This document shows positions 63,794 to 64,000 of a stretch of DNA of 64,000 nucleotides, piece after piece. Source of the DNA: an uncultured Enterobacteriaceae bacterium (GTDB taxonomy: Bacteria; Pseudomonadota; Gammaproteobacteria; Enterobacterales; Enterobacteriaceae); the NCBI GenBank assembly GCA_936920625.1, contig CAKZHC010000010.1, forward strand, positions 150,540-214,539, given 5' to 3'. The notes under the pieces are model-generated. The model was not told the DNA's origin. It saw only the letters and a program-made list of their open reading frames with translations, and did no database searches. Both the position numbers and the translations under genes were made by a program. How positions within the stretch are numbered: the stretch's first letter is position 1; every line of letters begins with the position of its first letter.

Positions 63794-64000
63794 GACGCTC
63801 CGCTAAATGATAAATAAATCTTATGGTTATATAGCGACAACGTCTAATGTTCACCTAGTACACTATACTAAAAAATCATAAATAATCTTAAAATGATGTT
63901 ATGTGGTAATGATGCCATAAGCTCCTGTCTGGATTAATATGTATCATAAATGTTAATTATTTAAATAGTAACCAAGATGATATAACTATCTAACTTATAT

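Noticed and set aside
1..64000. tRNA or rRNA genes, CRISPR arrays, insertion sequences, prophage or attachment sites
   Set aside because: I read through the intergenic regions and saw no cloverleaf-like sequence, regularly spaced repeats, transposase frames or integrase. Small RNAs cannot be excluded without a covariance search.

Overview
The window is a chromosomal segment of a gamma-proteobacterium of the order Enterobacterales. Nearly every housekeeping protein is collinear with its Escherichia coli counterpart, and several E. coli gene blocks are kept intact: aspS-nudB-yebC-ruvC-ruvAB, cmoAB, argS, otsBA, ychF-pth-ychH-prs-ispE-lolB/hemA-prfA-prmC-sirB1-kdsA, nadE-tcyP-ydjM-yniB-ydiY, and ymdB-mdoC-mdoGH-lpxL-trhO-solA-bssS-pyrC-yceB-grxB-rimJ-murJ. 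I cannot name the genus; the content would fit an Erwiniaceae- or Sodalis-like lineage.

The genome looks as if it is decaying, as in a recently host-restricted lineage. Many genes expected from the E. coli order are gone (flagellar genes at both argS/otsA and downstream of murJ, torYZ, cutC, dauA, sirB2, chaA, yniC/A, pfkB, clsC, dinI, mdtH). Long gene-free stretches remain, and at least eight genes are visibly broken: treA, an fkbM-type methyltransferase, ydjM, yniB, ymdB, mdoC, solA and a ulaD fragment.

Layout: 1-3.4 kb, the end of a sugar ABC transporter operon and a frameshifted periplasmic trehalase. 3.4-17 kb, ycdXY, Holliday-junction resolution (ruv, with a LexA box), tRNA charging (aspS, argS), tRNA wobble modification (cmoAB) and trehalose synthesis (otsBA). 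17.7-19.3 kb, class I fumarase. 19.3-24.1 kb, an accessory segment with a broken FkbM methyltransferase, a flavodoxin-fold quinone reductase and a 758-residue nuclease-STAND NTPase that is a plausible stand-alone anti-phage protein. 24.1-36 kb, the ychF-kdsA block and LpxO. 36-43.6 kb, nadE, cystine transport and decayed genes. 43.6-58.2 kb, osmoregulated periplasmic glucans, lipid A acyltransferase, a class A beta-lactamase and pyrimidine synthesis. 58.3-64 kb, rimJ, murJ and a truncated ascorbate PTS (ula) operon.

Two mutation patterns stand out. Three otherwise intact genes (mdoC, solA, ydjM) are each interrupted by one in-frame TAG exactly where E. coli has a conserved Trp (TGG). Short tandem duplications (5, 7, 18 and 25 bp) break or modify four other genes (ymdB, fkbM, tcyP, murJ). 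Trehalose synthesis is intact while periplasmic trehalose breakdown is broken, and glucan synthesis is intact while glucan succinylation carries the amber codon.
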